Shown here in pieces: positions 31,362 to 40,698 of a stretch of 56,955 nucleotides of DNA (position 1 is the first letter of the stretch; the number at the start of each line of letters is the position of its first letter). This stretch comes from Candidatus Kuenenia stuttgartensis (GTDB lineage: Bacteria > Gemmatimonadota > Gemmatimonadetes > Gemmatimonadales > Gemmatimonadaceae): NCBI GenBank assembly GCA_943330235.2, contig CALQGY020000011.1:1-56955 (forward strand). Reading direction: 5' to 3'. The notes beneath the pieces are model-generated. The model was not told where the DNA came from, did not search any database, and saw only the letters and a program-made list of their open reading frames with translations. The translations under genes were made by a program, and so were the position numbers.

Positions 31362-34277
31362 ATGCGCTACCGACGTTGCTCTTTGGGCCGACTGGCCAGT
31401 GCGATGCTCGTTGCACAGGTGCTGGCTAGTTCGTTCACCCCCGCTCGAAGCGCGGCGCAGGGTGCGCCCGGAACCGTTCGCGGCACCGTGACGAACAGTG
31501 TGAACGGTGCGCCGCTGGCGAACGCACAGATCGCGATTCCCGGCACGACGCTGGGCGCGATGACGAATGCCGCCGGTGTGTTTTCCATCTCGCAGGTGCC
31601 CGCGGGTAATCAGATTGTCCGGGCGCGATTGATTGGCTACGCGCCGGTTGACAAGCCGGTGTTGGTCCCGGCGGGCGGCTCGGTGAACGTGACCTTTGCG
31701 TTGACGGTCAGCGCCGTCTCGCTCGATGAAGTGGTCGTGACGGGCACCGGCGGTTCGGCGCGTAAGCGCGAAGTCGGCAACTCCATCGCGCAGGTGAAGA
31801 TCGCCGATGTGCCGGAAGTCCCGACGAACTTGTCCACCATGCTGTCCGGCCGTCTGGCCGGTGTGACAGTGGGCGGTGGTGTCGGTAATGCTGGTGCCGG
31901 ATCGGCCATTCGTTTGCGCGGCACCACCAGCGTGTCGCTCACCAACCAGCCGCTCATCTTCATTGACGGCGTGCGCACGCGCAGCGACGAATATCCGCGC
32001 AACGGCATCTTCACCGGCACGACACAGCGCGGCGCGAACTCCAATTCCAGCCCGCTCAACGACATCAATCCGGACGATATCGATCGCATCGAGATCGTGA
32101 AGGGTGCGGCGGCCGCCACGTTGTACGGCACCGACGCGGCGGCGGGCGTGATTCAGATCTTCACGAAGCGCGGCGCCTCGGGCGCGGCCAAGTGGCAGGT
32201 GCGCTTCAACAGCGGCGTGAGCAGCCTTCAGAAGTTCGGCACCGATTCCGTGCCGTTGCTGTTCATGGATCCGTTCCTGCGGAACAGCGCGCAGTCGCCG
32301 GAAGGGAAGGGGTGGATCCCCGGCCTCGACAACTACGCGTCGCGCTACGGCACGGCGGTGCAGGTGTCCGGCGGCACGGGCGACAACCTCAAGTATCTGA
32401 TCTCGACCAGCGCCGACAATGTGGACGGCGTGCTGCCCAACGACCGCGACCGCAAGTATCAGGTGCGCGCGAATCTGGACTTCCAGCCCATGAAGAAGCT
32501 GGCCGTCAACTGGAGCAGCGCCTACACGAATGACCTGATCAATCAGACGCCGGCCGGCAACAACGCGCAGGGGCTCACGCTCAACGCGTTCCGTCGCGAC
32601 CGCAACTACTTCGCCAACGCCAACCCGGACACCATCCGCCGGGTGCTGGGGCAGCAGCTGACGACGAATATCGATCGCCTGATCATGGGCATGACCGGCA
32701 CATTCACGCCGTTCGCGCACTTCTCCAGCCGGTTGACGTTGGGCTTCGATCGCGCCGCGCTGGAAAACCGGAACGTGCGTCCGTTCGGCTTCCCGGCGGC
32801 GCCCCTTGGCGTCATCCAGAACCAGCGCTGGGCGAACAGCACCCTCAGCACCGACTGGGTGAACAACTACGAATTCAATCTCGCCAAGGATCTGCATGTC
32901 ACCGCGTCCGCGGGCACGCAGTATGTGAACTCGCTGGTGGGCGATGTGGTGGCGCTGTCGGAAAACTTCGCCTCGCCGTCTGATCCGACCGTGGCCAGCG
33001 GCGCGATCAAGAACGCCGACGAAAACCGTCAGCGTGTCATCACGGGCGGCGCCTTCGCGACGACGCTCTTCGGCTTCAAGGACCGCTACTTCTTCACGGT
33101 GGGCGCGCGTCTCGACGGCAACAGCGCGTTCGGTAAGGACTTCGGTCTGCAGCTCTATCCGAAGATGTCCGGCTCGTGGGTGGTGTCCGACGAAGGGTTC
33201 TGGAAGGAGAAGTACGGCACGCTCAAGCTCCGTGGTGCCTACGGCGCTGCCGGTCGTGCACCGGGCGCCTTCGCCGCCGTGCGGACGTACAGCCAGGTGG
33301 GCTGGGGCACGGCCACGGCGGTGCGTCCGCTCAACGTCGGTAACGCCGACCTGGGCCCTGAGCGCACGACGGAAATGGAACTCGGCTTCGATCAGACGCT
33401 GTTCAGCGGCCGGACCACCATCGACTTCACGTACTTCAACGCCACCACGACGGACGCGCTGTTCAGCGTGCGCTCCATCCCCAGCCTCGGCTTCCTCAAC
33501 AACACGTTGAAGAACGTCGGTGAGATGAACAAGGCGGGCATTGAAGTCGCGATCAATCATGACATCATCAATCGCGATCACTTCGGCCTGCGTGCCGGCT
33601 TGAACGTGAGCACGAACAACAGCGAAGTGGTGAGCCTCGGCGGGGCACCGTCGTTCAGCGTGGGCAACTCCGGCTGGGTGGTGCAGGGGCAGCCGGCTCC
33701 CGTGGTGCGCGGCAAGCTCATTCGCAATCCGGATGCGCGTGGTGCGGCGCCTGATACCGTGTCCAACTACGACTTCGGTCCCAGCCAGCCCACCAAGATC
33801 ATCGGCGGCAGCATCAATATCCGCGGCTGGAAGAACATCAGCCTCTCCATGCGCGGCGAGTATCAGGGCGGCGCGTACATCGAAGAAGGCGCGTCGTACA
33901 ACGCGCTCTCGCGCTCGGTGTTGTGGCCGACCTGTTTCGATGCGTATGCGAACATCTCCGCCGGCAAGCCTATCACGGTCCGTGAGACGCTCACCTGCAT
34001 TCCGGCCAACGTCCGCACGGACATGTTCATCTTCAAGGCCGATTTCTTCCGGGTGCGCGACATCTCGTTGACGGTGCCGCTCGGCAAGCTCATCCCGCGC
34101 ACGGCCAGCAGCACGTTTGTCTTCTCGGCCCAGAACATCATGCGGCACAACTTCGGCATGCCGCTCTTCGATTCTGAGATGACCAATAACGACTCGTTCA
34201 ACGCCACGGTGCGCGGCATCAATGAACAGATCCCGGCGCCCGCGACGTTTCTGATGTCACTCCGCATCTCTTACTGA
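31362..34277 (+). CDS. SusC/RagA family TonB-linked outer-membrane receptor
   Basis: A 971-residue outer-membrane nutrient transporter. Order of parts: signal peptide (to about residue 33, PARSAAQ), CarboxypepD_reg-like domain (about 38-118), TonB-box-like segment LDEVVVTGTG, plug domain (about 125-250, with GRLAGVTV, RLRGTTSVS, PLIFIDGVR, IEIVKGAAAATLYG) and a long beta-barrel ending in LMSLRISY with a terminal aromatic residue. It imports large substrates with SusD as lid, powered by TonB. GGAGG sits five bases before the ATG. Six bases downstream begins the SusD-like gene. Substrate is unknown; the following secreted creatininase homologues hint at amide or lactam compounds, which is inference. 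Confidence 0.95.
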   Translation: MRYRRCSLGRLASAMLVAQVLASSFTPARSAAQGAPGTVRGTVTNSVNGAPLANAQIAIPGTTLGAMTNAAGVFSISQVPAGNQIVRARLIGYAPVDKPVLVPAGGSVNVTFALTVSAVSLDEVVVTGTGGSARKREVGNSIAQVKIADVPEVPTNLSTMLSGRLAGVTVGGGVGNAGAGSAIRLRGTTSVSLTNQPLIFIDGVRTRSDEYPRNGIFTGTTQRGANSNSSPLNDINPDDIDRIEIVKGAAAATLYGTDAAAGVIQIFTKRGASGAAKWQVRFNSGVSSLQKFGTDSVPLLFMDPFLRNSAQSPEGKGWIPGLDNYASRYGTAVQVSGGTGDNLKYLISTSADNVDGVLPNDRDRKYQVRANLDFQPMKKLAVNWSSAYTNDLINQTPAGNNAQGLTLNAFRRDRNYFANANPDTIRRVLGQQLTTNIDRLIMGMTGTFTPFAHFSSRLTLGFDRAALENRNVRPFGFPAAPLGVIQNQRWANSTLSTDWVNNYEFNLAKDLHVTASAGTQYVNSLVGDVVALSENFASPSDPTVASGAIKNADENRQRVITGGAFATTLFGFKDRYFFTVGARLDGNSAFGKDFGLQLYPKMSGSWVVSDEGFWKEKYGTLKLRGAYGAAGRAPGAFAAVRTYSQVGWGTATAVRPLNVGNADLGPERTTEMELGFDQTLFSGRTTIDFTYFNATTTDALFSVRSIPSLGFLNNTLKNVGEMNKAGIEVAINHDIINRDHFGLRAGLNVSTNNSEVVSLGGAPSFSVGNSGWVVQGQPAPVVRGKLIRNPDARGAAPDTVSNYDFGPSQPTKIIGGSINIRGWKNISLSMRGEYQGGAYIEEGASYNALSRSVLWPTCFDAYANISAGKPITVRETLTCIPANVRTDMFIFKADFFRVRDISLTVPLGKLIPRTASSTFVFSAQNIMRHNFGMPLFDSEMTNNDSFNATVRGINEQIPAPATFLMSLRISY

Positions 34278-34282
34278 GGCCC

Positions 34283-35572
34283 ATGCCGATGCGTATGACT
34301 TTTTCTTCGACCCGCGTGTCCATGCCGCGTCGTCTTGCCCGTGTCGCGGCACCGCTCGCGATCCTCGCTGGCATCTCGGGCTGCGCGCTGGACGCGGTCA
34401 ATCCCGGCCCCATCCAGGCCGATGCACTCAATTCACCGAGCGCCTTGAACTCGCTGGTGGCGGGCTCCGGTCGTGACTTGTCCGAAGCGCTGAACTGGAC
34501 GTCGTATACCGGCGGTGCGGTCGCGCGCGAAATTTTTCCCGGTGGCTCCACCGGCTCGTTCGGCATCTCGGTGCAGGCCCAGAATGGCAAGCTGACGGAT
34601 GACGACGGCAGCACGTGGTGGGATTATTCCCAGCGCGCACGCTGGACTGCTGAAGATGCGGTGACGCGCACCAAAAACGTGCTGGGCGCCGCGTCGGCCA
34701 CCAGCGCGACGCTGGCGCAGGCGCTCGTCTGGGCCGGCTATGCCAATCGCCACCTCGGCGAGAACTTCTGTGACGGCATCATCAACGGTGGCAAGCCGGA
34801 AGCCTACACGGTGTATCTGGAGCGCGCCGAGGCGTACTTCACAGAAGCCATGACCGTGGCCACGGCGGCAAACAACACCGCGCTGGCGCAGGCCGCCACT
34901 GCGGGTCGTGCATCCGTGCGTTTGCTGCGCAACAACACGGTCGGCGCGGCGGCCGACGCGGCGTTGGTGCCCAGCACCATGACGTACAAGATGCCGTACT
35001 ACCAGAACGAACTCGATCAGTACAATCGCATCTTCTGGGCCAGCGCGAACCAGCCGTATCGCGCGCACACGGTGTGGAACACGTACATCGAGGCGTATCG
35101 CAAAACTACGCGTGATCCGCGCGTGCCGTTTGACAGCAGCCTCACCATCCTCCAGGGTGACGCCGCCGTGGGCTCGCTGGGCAAGGTGCGCTGGTACTTC
35201 CAGACGAAGTATCCGGCACTGACCTCGCCGATCAACCTCACGTCGGGTTGGGAAATGCGTCTCATCGAAGCCGAAGCCAAGCTGGTGGCCAACGATGTGT
35301 CCGGTGCATTGACGTCCATGAACGGTCGTCGCACCGCGCTGGCGTTGGCGCCGGTGTCGGCGGCCGACATCACGGAAGCCTGGACGATGCTCAAGCGCGA
35401 GCGTGGCATCGAGTTGTGGCTGGAAGGCCGTCGCCTCGGCGACATGCGCCGGTGGAAGGCGCTCAACCGCCCGGGCACGCTGGACGCTAAGGAAGACATG
35501 ACGGGGCGCGATATGTGCTTCGCCACGCCGTTGTCGGAGAAGCAGACGAACACGAATTACACCACGCCGTAA
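34283..35572 (+). CDS. RagB/SusD-like outer-membrane lipoprotein
   Basis: A 429-residue partner of the SusC protein. A hydrophobic N-terminus ends in LAGISGC, a lipobox, placing it on the outer membrane. TPR-like helices include AGYANRHLGENFCDG and the AEAYFTEAMTVA segment, and the C-terminal SusD signature appears as MLKRERGIELWLEGRRLGDMRRW. It would sit on the extracellular side of SusC and capture ligand. It is short for the family (often 450-600 residues). It starts six bases after the SusC stop with GAGG overlapping the gap. A hairpin at 35602-35629 follows. Confidence 0.93.
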   Translation: MPMRMTFSSTRVSMPRRLARVAAPLAILAGISGCALDAVNPGPIQADALNSPSALNSLVAGSGRDLSEALNWTSYTGGAVAREIFPGGSTGSFGISVQAQNGKLTDDDGSTWWDYSQRARWTAEDAVTRTKNVLGAASATSATLAQALVWAGYANRHLGENFCDGIINGGKPEAYTVYLERAEAYFTEAMTVATAANNTALAQAATAGRASVRLLRNNTVGAAADAALVPSTMTYKMPYYQNELDQYNRIFWASANQPYRAHTVWNTYIEAYRKTTRDPRVPFDSSLTILQGDAAVGSLGKVRWYFQTKYPALTSPINLTSGWEMRLIEAEAKLVANDVSGALTSMNGRRTALALAPVSAADITEAWTMLKRERGIELWLEGRRLGDMRRWKALNRPGTLDAKEDMTGRDMCFATPLSEKQTNTNYTTP

Positions 35573-35601
35573 CGCACGACGTGGTGATCCGCCGTACCAC
35601 G

Positions 35602-35636
35602 CGTGGCGTCCTAGGCTCGGGGCGCCACGTTTGGTT
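35602..35636 (+). terminator. Terminator candidate after the SusD gene
   Basis: A 7-bp stem, CGTGGCG (35602-35608) with CGCCACG (35623-35629), closes a 14-base loop and is followed by TTTGGTT. It lies 29 bases after the SusD stop and 50 before the creatininase-like gene. It may end or attenuate the SusC/D transcript before the next pair. Confidence 0.5.
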
Positions 35637-35678
35637 TCTCCGCTCTTCGTCTCACCTCATTCACCAAGGACGCTGTTC

Positions 35679-36494
35679 ATGCGACAGATGTTCACTGCGC
35701 TGCTCTGCCTGGGCATGGCGGCTGGTCGCGCCGGCGCGCAGCCGGCCGCCCATCCGGTGTTCCTCGACGAGCTCACCTCGCCGGAAGTGCGCGATCTCCA
35801 GCGCGCGGGCACGACCACGATTCTGATCGCCACCGCGGGGCAGGAGCAGAAAGGCCCGCACATGGTGACCGGCGAACACAAGTTCGTCATGCAGTACAAC
35901 GCCGAGCGCATTGCCCGTGCACTGGGCAACGCCATCGTCGCGCCCGTGATCACGTATGTGCCTGAAGGCAGTTGGGACGCGCCGCTCAAGGGGCACATGG
36001 CCAAGGCGGGGTCCATCACGCTGCCCGAAGACCGCTTTGTCGAACTGCTCGTGCACGCCGGGAAGAGCCTGCGCGCCGGCGGCTTCACGACGGTCATTCT
36101 CATCGGCGATTCCGGCGGCAATCAGTCCGGCATGAAGGCCGCCGCGGATGCGCTGAACGTCGCGTGGAAAGACATCGGGGGGCGCGCGCTGTTCATCGGC
36201 GATTACTACACCAAGTCCACCGCCGACATTCGCACGTACCTGGGTGGCCTCGGCTATTCGATGGAGGCCATCGGCAGCCACGCCGGTATGGTGGACACGT
36301 CGGAACTGTTGTTCGTCAATCCCGCCCTCGTGCGGCGTGAGCGGCTGGCCCCGTCGGGCGGATCTCCCGAAAGCGGTGTCAGCGGCGACCCGACCAAGGC
36401 CAGCGCCGAGTTGGGCAAGCAGTTGGTGCAGATCAAGATCGACAACGCGCTCGCGCAGATTCGGTCGTCGCTCTCAGCGCGTGGAGGCAACTGA
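35679..36494 (+). CDS. Secreted creatininase-family protein with altered metal-site motifs (first of pair)
   Basis: A 271-residue creatininase-fold protein with a signal peptide (cleavage near AGRAGAQP), whereas typical creatininases are cytosolic. The family fold is recognisable from QEQKGPHM, ITYVPEGSW, LIGDSGGNQ and GSHAGMVDTSELL. Compared with the usual EQHGPHLP...TD and NGHGGN motifs, the metal His of EQHG is Lys, the Asp position is His-like (GEH), and the NGHGGN His is replaced (GDSGGN). HAGxxDTS is kept. So metal binding and reaction may differ from amide-bond hydrolysis by creatininase or mycofactocin-type MftE. AAGGA (35666-35670) supports the ATG. The stop overlaps the next paralogue's start (TGATG). 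Confidence 0.85.
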   Translation: MRQMFTALLCLGMAAGRAGAQPAAHPVFLDELTSPEVRDLQRAGTTTILIATAGQEQKGPHMVTGEHKFVMQYNAERIARALGNAIVAPVITYVPEGSWDAPLKGHMAKAGSITLPEDRFVELLVHAGKSLRAGGFTTVILIGDSGGNQSGMKAAADALNVAWKDIGGRALFIGDYYTKSTADIRTYLGGLGYSMEAIGSHAGMVDTSELLFVNPALVRRERLAPSGGSPESGVSGDPTKASAELGKQLVQIKIDNALAQIRSSLSARGGN

Positions 36495-37357
36495 TGCGTA
36501 CCCCGTACGGAGCCCTCGTGATCGGCACGCTGCTGGCCCTCGGCGTGAGCGGTGCGCGTCCAGCGCAGGCGCAGGCCCAGGCGCAGGCCCAGGCGCAGGC
36601 GCAGGCGCGCCCCAACCTTTATGGCCCACCGTATCTCGAGGCCATGACGTGGACGGAAATTCGCGATGCCATTGCGGGCGGTAAGCGGACGGTCATCATC
36701 CCCACCGGTGGCACCGAGCAGAACGGGCCGCACATGGTGATGGGGAAGCACAACTACATCGTGACCTTCGCGGCCGGGCAGATGGCCGAGCGATTGGGAA
36801 ACGCCTTAGTCGCGCCGACCATCCAGTACGTCCCCGAGGGCGATTACACGCGCCCCGGCTTTGGCGATAAGCCGGGCGTCATCTCGCTGCCGTCACCCAG
36901 CTACGATCGCCTCTTGGACGCGGCGGTGCGCTCACTCCGCGTGCACGGGTTTACCGACATCCTGCTGATCGGCGACAGCGGTGGCAATCAGGATGGCATC
37001 ACGAATGTGGCGAAGGCCCTCGACGCGGAGTGGGCCGGTACGGGCGTGCATGTGTACGGGCTGGTGGACTACTACGCCAAGTCGCGCATTGCCCTGCGGG
37101 ATTATCTGCAGAAAACGTTTGGGTGGGATGAGGCGACGGTCGGATCGCACGCCGGCACCAGCGATACGTCGCAGCTCCTCTACGTGTTCGGGCAGGGCAT
37201 TCGCACCGACAAGTTGGCGCCGGGCGGCGGCAGTCCTGACGCCGGTGTCAGTGGCGATCCGACGAAGGCGACGGCCGCCATCGGCAAGATTGCCGTGGAC
37301 ATGAAGGTCAATGCGGCACTCGAGCAATACAAAGCCGCGAAGGCCGGCGCACGCTAA
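36494..37357 (+). CDS. Secreted creatininase-family protein with altered metal-site motifs (second of pair)
   Basis: A 287-residue paralogue of the preceding gene, translated from an ATG that shares a base with its stop (TGATG at 36492-36496). The signal peptide is followed by a run of Ala-Gln repeats from tandem GCGCAGGC-type hexamers (36564-36608), probably a flexible linker. Core motifs mirror the first copy: TEQNGPHM (usual His now Asn), IQYVPEGDY, LIGDSGGNQ (usual His lost) and GSHAGTSDTSQLLYV. The shared changes in both copies argue for a conserved variant active site rather than random decay. A hetero-oligomer of the two is possible, since creatininases are hexamers. Confidence 0.85.
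   Translation: MRTPYGALVIGTLLALGVSGARPAQAQAQAQAQAQAQARPNLYGPPYLEAMTWTEIRDAIAGGKRTVIIPTGGTEQNGPHMVMGKHNYIVTFAAGQMAERLGNALVAPTIQYVPEGDYTRPGFGDKPGVISLPSPSYDRLLDAAVRSLRVHGFTDILLIGDSGGNQDGITNVAKALDAEWAGTGVHVYGLVDYYAKSRIALRDYLQKTFGWDEATVGSHAGTSDTSQLLYVFGQGIRTDKLAPGGGSPDAGVSGDPTKATAAIGKIAVDMKVNAALEQYKAAKAGAR
36564..36608 (+). repeat. Tandem hexanucleotide repeat encoding Ala-Gln
   Basis: About seven units alternating GCGCAG and GCCCAG-type hexamers just after the signal-peptide region of the second creatininase-like gene. The period keeps the reading frame, so copy-number changes would only alter linker length. Confidence 0.8.
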
Positions 37358-37372
37358 GCGCGCACCGGCCTT
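37340..37372. terminator. Terminator candidate between convergent genes
   Basis: An 8-bp perfect stem, AAGGCCGG (37340-37347) with CCGGCCTT (37365-37372), spans the stop codon of the creatininase-like gene; inner bases can pair partly. It lies just before the end of the convergent ankyrin gene at 37397. Confidence 0.5.
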
Positions 37373-37396
37373 CGTGGTCCGTCTTGGTGGGTCAGA

Positions 37397-39298
37397 TCAG
37401 CAGGAGATGCACTTGTGGTTGTTCTTGGAGCCCAGCTCCTCGAGCAACTTGATCGTGTCGAGGAACGGGGAGACGCGCTGCACCGGCCCATTCGCCATGT
37501 CTGCCGTGGTCTGTCCGTTCCGCGCGACGGCCTTCACGTCGGCGCCTTTGGAGACGAGGTACTTGATCATCTCGTTGTCGCCACGAGCGGCGGCGAAATG
37601 CAACGCGGTGTAGCCACCGTAATCGCGCGCGTTCACGTCCGCGCCCAGCTCCTCGATGAGGAACTTCACGCTGGGCATCCAGCCTTCGTTGACGTGCCGG
37701 TGATCGTTAGCGGCGAACCCCTGTCCGTAGCCCACGCCGGCCGCGGCGTGGAGCGGCGTCTCACCAAGCCCGCCTTCAGGCACCGGCGGCAGTCCGGACG
37801 GATCCTCTTTCGTGACCAGGACATTCGCACCGCGCCGAATGCGGGCGACGGGCTTGATGGTGCCGATCTTGGGATCGGCGCCCGCCGCGAGCAGCATCTT
37901 CATGGCGGGGATGTCGGTGGCGTACGCGGCGCGGAAGAACGGGGTCGCCCCGGCGAAATCGACGCGCAGATTGTCGCGGTTGTAGGTGGTGTACCAGAGC
38001 GAGCGGACCAACCGCACGTTCGGGTTGGCCTTGGCCTTGAGCAGGGCCGCCATCACGTCGTAGTAGCTGGCGCGCTGCTGCAGGTGATACGCCGGCTGCG
38101 GCGTGCGGGAGGACGGTGCCCACTCCTTGTTCAACACGCCGAAGAGCGGCGTCGCCCCCGCCTCGCTGGCGAGGTTCGGATCGGCGCCCGCCGCGATCAG
38201 CTGGATGGCGACGTCATACTGCCCGTTAATGGCGGCCATCAACAGGGGGCTGGTATGATCGCCGGCGCTGACCTGATTCACATCCGCGCCGCCGGCCAGC
38301 AAGGCCTTCACCGTTTCCTGATTGCCTTCACGCACCGCGAGGAGCAGCGCGGTGTGCCCGCCCTGCAGCCCCAGCAGCTCGGTGTAGCCCGGCGAGTCAT
38401 CATCCAGCCCAGCGCCCCCTTGGGCGGCCAAGCGCGCTTCCTCGGCTGCCGTGGCTTCAGCATTGCTGGCCAATGCCGCGGCGCCGGCGCTCTGGCGTTC
38501 CACTTCGAGGGCGGCCTTCACCGCAGCCTGCACCTGTTTCGAATCGGGCTGCCAGTTGGGGTTCTTCGTGGCCCCCTGCTGCTCACGCAGCTGCGCCAGC
38601 ACGGCATTGCGCCGTGACTTGGCTTGCCGGTCCTGTGCGGAGCTGGCCATCGGGTCCATGGTCTTGGCCGTGCGGCGCCAATCGGCACCGCGCGCCATCA
38701 ACAGGCGTACGGCATCGGTGCGGCCACGTTCGGCGGCCACCATGAGCGGCGTCTGATCACCGAGCGGCTCGATGGCGTTGACGTCGCCGCCGGCCTTGAG
38801 CAACGCGGAGATGATAGCCGTGTCGCCGCCCATCGCCGCGAGATGCAGCACGGTGACCCCATCACTGGTGAGTGCGCGGGCGTTGGCCGAGGCGCGCAAC
38901 AGCACGCGGACCACCGACGCGCTCGCGTTTTGCGCCGCGATGTGGAGCGGGGTGTAGGCACCGATGCGCGTGGTGGCGCCAACGTTGGCACGCGCCTGCA
39001 CCAGCACGCGCGTCAGCGCGGAGTCCCCGCGGTTGGCGGCCCAGTGCAACGCGGTCATGCCGTCGCCCTGCGCGGCGTTGACGTCGCCGCCCTTGAGCAC
39101 GAGGGCGCGCACGGCGGCCACATCACCGCGCATGGCGGCGTCGGCGACCGAGGCGGCCTTGTCGGGGGCCGTGTGGTGGGCGGCGTGCGACGGTGCGACG
39201 ACGACCGGTCGGTGGAGCGCCATGGTGCCGCCCATCGGCAGGACCATGGCGAGCGCGCCAAGACGACGGCGCAACGAGGGCGTATCAGTGAGTCCCAT
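37397..39298 (-). CDS. Exported ankyrin-repeat protein with C-terminal Cys-x-x-Cys
   Basis: A 633-residue protein with an N-terminal hydrophobic segment (about residues 12-30), so probably secreted or periplasmic. Ankyrin repeats occupy about 50-210 (units such as GMTALHWAANRGD, TPLHIAAQNAS, TVLHLAAMGGD, TPLMVAAERGR) and again about 310-620 (TALLLAVREGN, SPLLMAAINGQ, TALHFAAARGD). An Ala/Glu-rich helical spacer (about 215-300) lies between. It ends in NNHKCISC; the two final Cys suggest metal, haem or disulfide use. It is the last gene of a three-gene minus-strand cassette with DUF1552 (15-base gap) and DUF1592 genes, which suggests it scaffolds these exported proteins. Confidence 0.9.
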   Translation of the reverse strand: MGLTDTPSLRRRLGALAMVLPMGGTMALHRPVVVAPSHAAHHTAPDKAASVADAAMRGDVAAVRALVLKGGDVNAAQGDGMTALHWAANRGDSALTRVLVQARANVGATTRIGAYTPLHIAAQNASASVVRVLLRASANARALTSDGVTVLHLAAMGGDTAIISALLKAGGDVNAIEPLGDQTPLMVAAERGRTDAVRLLMARGADWRRTAKTMDPMASSAQDRQAKSRRNAVLAQLREQQGATKNPNWQPDSKQVQAAVKAALEVERQSAGAAALASNAEATAAEEARLAAQGGAGLDDDSPGYTELLGLQGGHTALLLAVREGNQETVKALLAGGADVNQVSAGDHTSPLLMAAINGQYDVAIQLIAAGADPNLASEAGATPLFGVLNKEWAPSSRTPQPAYHLQQRASYYDVMAALLKAKANPNVRLVRSLWYTTYNRDNLRVDFAGATPFFRAAYATDIPAMKMLLAAGADPKIGTIKPVARIRRGANVLVTKEDPSGLPPVPEGGLGETPLHAAAGVGYGQGFAANDHRHVNEGWMPSVKFLIEELGADVNARDYGGYTALHFAAARGDNEMIKYLVSKGADVKAVARNGQTTADMANGPVQRVSPFLDTIKLLEELGSKNNHKCISC

Positions 39299-39313
39299 GA
39301 TTGCAGTCCGTGG

Positions 39314-40687
39314 TTAGAACGTGAACTCGCCGGTGCTGTCACCGAAGGAATGCAGATCGTCCATACCCGCCCGATGCATGAGGCTGAGCATCGCATTGGC
39401 CATGGGCGTGCCGTCCGGGGCCTTGAGGTGCACGTTGCCCGGCAGCTTGTCGTTGGCGCCGCTCAACACGATGAGCGGGCAGCGCCGGTGGTTGTGCGTA
39501 TTGCTGTCCGACATCGGCGAGCCGTAGACGATGGCGGTCTTCTCCAGCAGCGACTTGTCGCCATCCATCGTGGTCTTGAGCTTGTCGAGCAGATACGGCA
39601 GCAGCCCCACGTGGTAGCGGTTGATCTCCGCGAACTCCCGCACGCGGGCCGGGTTGTTGCCGTGGTGCGATGACGGGTGGAAGCCGGTGAGCACGCCGCT
39701 GTCGGGGAACACGCGCGCCGAGGCATCGCGGCCCATCTTGAACGAGAAGACGCGGGTCATATCGCTCTGCAGCGCGAGCACCTGCAGGTCGAACATGATC
39801 TTCACATGATCCGTGTACGAATCCGGCACGCCAGTGGGGGCGCCGGAGAGCTCGCGCTCCTCGCCGCTGGCGTTGCGCGATTCCACGTGCTGGATGCGCC
39901 GTTCGATCTCGCGGATGTTCTCGAGATACTGATCCATGCGCTGCCGGTCGGCGGTGCCGAGCTCGCGTTGCAACTGGCCGACGCGCTGCGTGATCCAATC
40001 CAGCACACTGCCGGTGCTGCGGGTGCGAGAGGCGCGCTCGGCGGCCGTGCCACCGACACCGAACAGCTGCTCGAAGGCCACGCGCGGATCGCGGATCATC
40101 GGCAGCGGATCGGTGGGCGACGCCCAGCTGATGGAATCCGTGTACATACACGAGTAGCCATAGGCGCATCCGCCCGCACGGTCCAGCGGCTCGATGCACA
40201 GCTGCATGGACGGGATGGGTGTGCCTTGGCCGAACCGTTGCGCGTACATCTGGTCGATGGAGGCCCCAACGAAGATGTCTGAGCCTTCCGTCTGCGTGGG
40301 GTGCGCTTGCGTGAGGAAGACCGCACTCGACCGGAAATGGTCGCCGCCGATCTCCTCGGACTTGTACGCCTCCGCCATGCGCACATCGGTGTTGCTGATG
40401 ATGCTCAGGTATTTGCGCCACGGCTCAAGCGGCGAGAGCGACGTCGCGCTCAGGTCAAACGACGATCCCGTGCCGGCCGGTGCCCACAGGTTTTCCGTGA
40501 GTCCGTACGGGCTGCATCCGGCGGCGCCGTGCACCATTTCCATGAACAGCATGCGCATCGGGTCGGCGGCCGCGCTCGCGAAGCGGCCGACGGGGCGCAT
40601 GACGTCGAGGTACGGGAGCGCCACCATCGCGCCCATCCCCTGAAGGAACGTACGACGGTCGAGCGGTTGGCGAGTGATAATGGCCAT
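39314..40687 (-). CDS. DUF1552 domain protein, Tat-exported
   Basis: A 457-residue protein. The N-terminus DRRTFLQGMGAMVALPYL is a clear twin-arginine signal, implying export of a folded protein, often with a cofactor. The rest matches DUF1552: FMEMVHGAAGCSPYG, SPLEPWRKYLSIISNT, RSSAVFLTQAHPT, SIDQMYAQRFG, and the late YGSPMSDSNTHNHRRCPLIVLSG block. The family is related in fold to sulfatase/alkaline-phosphatase-like proteins and is normally encoded next to DUF1592 cytochrome proteins, as here. Eleven bases separate it from the DUF1592 gene. Function is unknown. The ATG at 40687 is set by the Tat signal; the open frame continues to 40993 as shadow. Confidence 0.93.
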   Translation of the reverse strand: MAIITRQPLDRRTFLQGMGAMVALPYLDVMRPVGRFASAAADPMRMLFMEMVHGAAGCSPYGLTENLWAPAGTGSSFDLSATSLSPLEPWRKYLSIISNTDVRMAEAYKSEEIGGDHFRSSAVFLTQAHPTQTEGSDIFVGASIDQMYAQRFGQGTPIPSMQLCIEPLDRAGGCAYGYSCMYTDSISWASPTDPLPMIRDPRVAFEQLFGVGGTAAERASRTRSTGSVLDWITQRVGQLQRELGTADRQRMDQYLENIREIERRIQHVESRNASGEERELSGAPTGVPDSYTDHVKIMFDLQVLALQSDMTRVFSFKMGRDASARVFPDSGVLTGFHPSSHHGNNPARVREFAEINRYHVGLLPYLLDKLKTTMDGDKSLLEKTAIVYGSPMSDSNTHNHRRCPLIVLSGANDKLPGNVHLKAPDGTPMANAMLSLMHRAGMDDLHSFGDSTGEFTF

Positions 40688-40698
40688 GGGGCGCGTCC

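Noticed and set aside
31002-34148. Long open frame on the minus strand opposite the SusC gene (over 1,000 codons)
   Set aside because: It lies fully antisense to a clear SusC receptor, is rich in Arg/His/Ala as expected for a GC-rich shadow frame, and has no recognisable domain.
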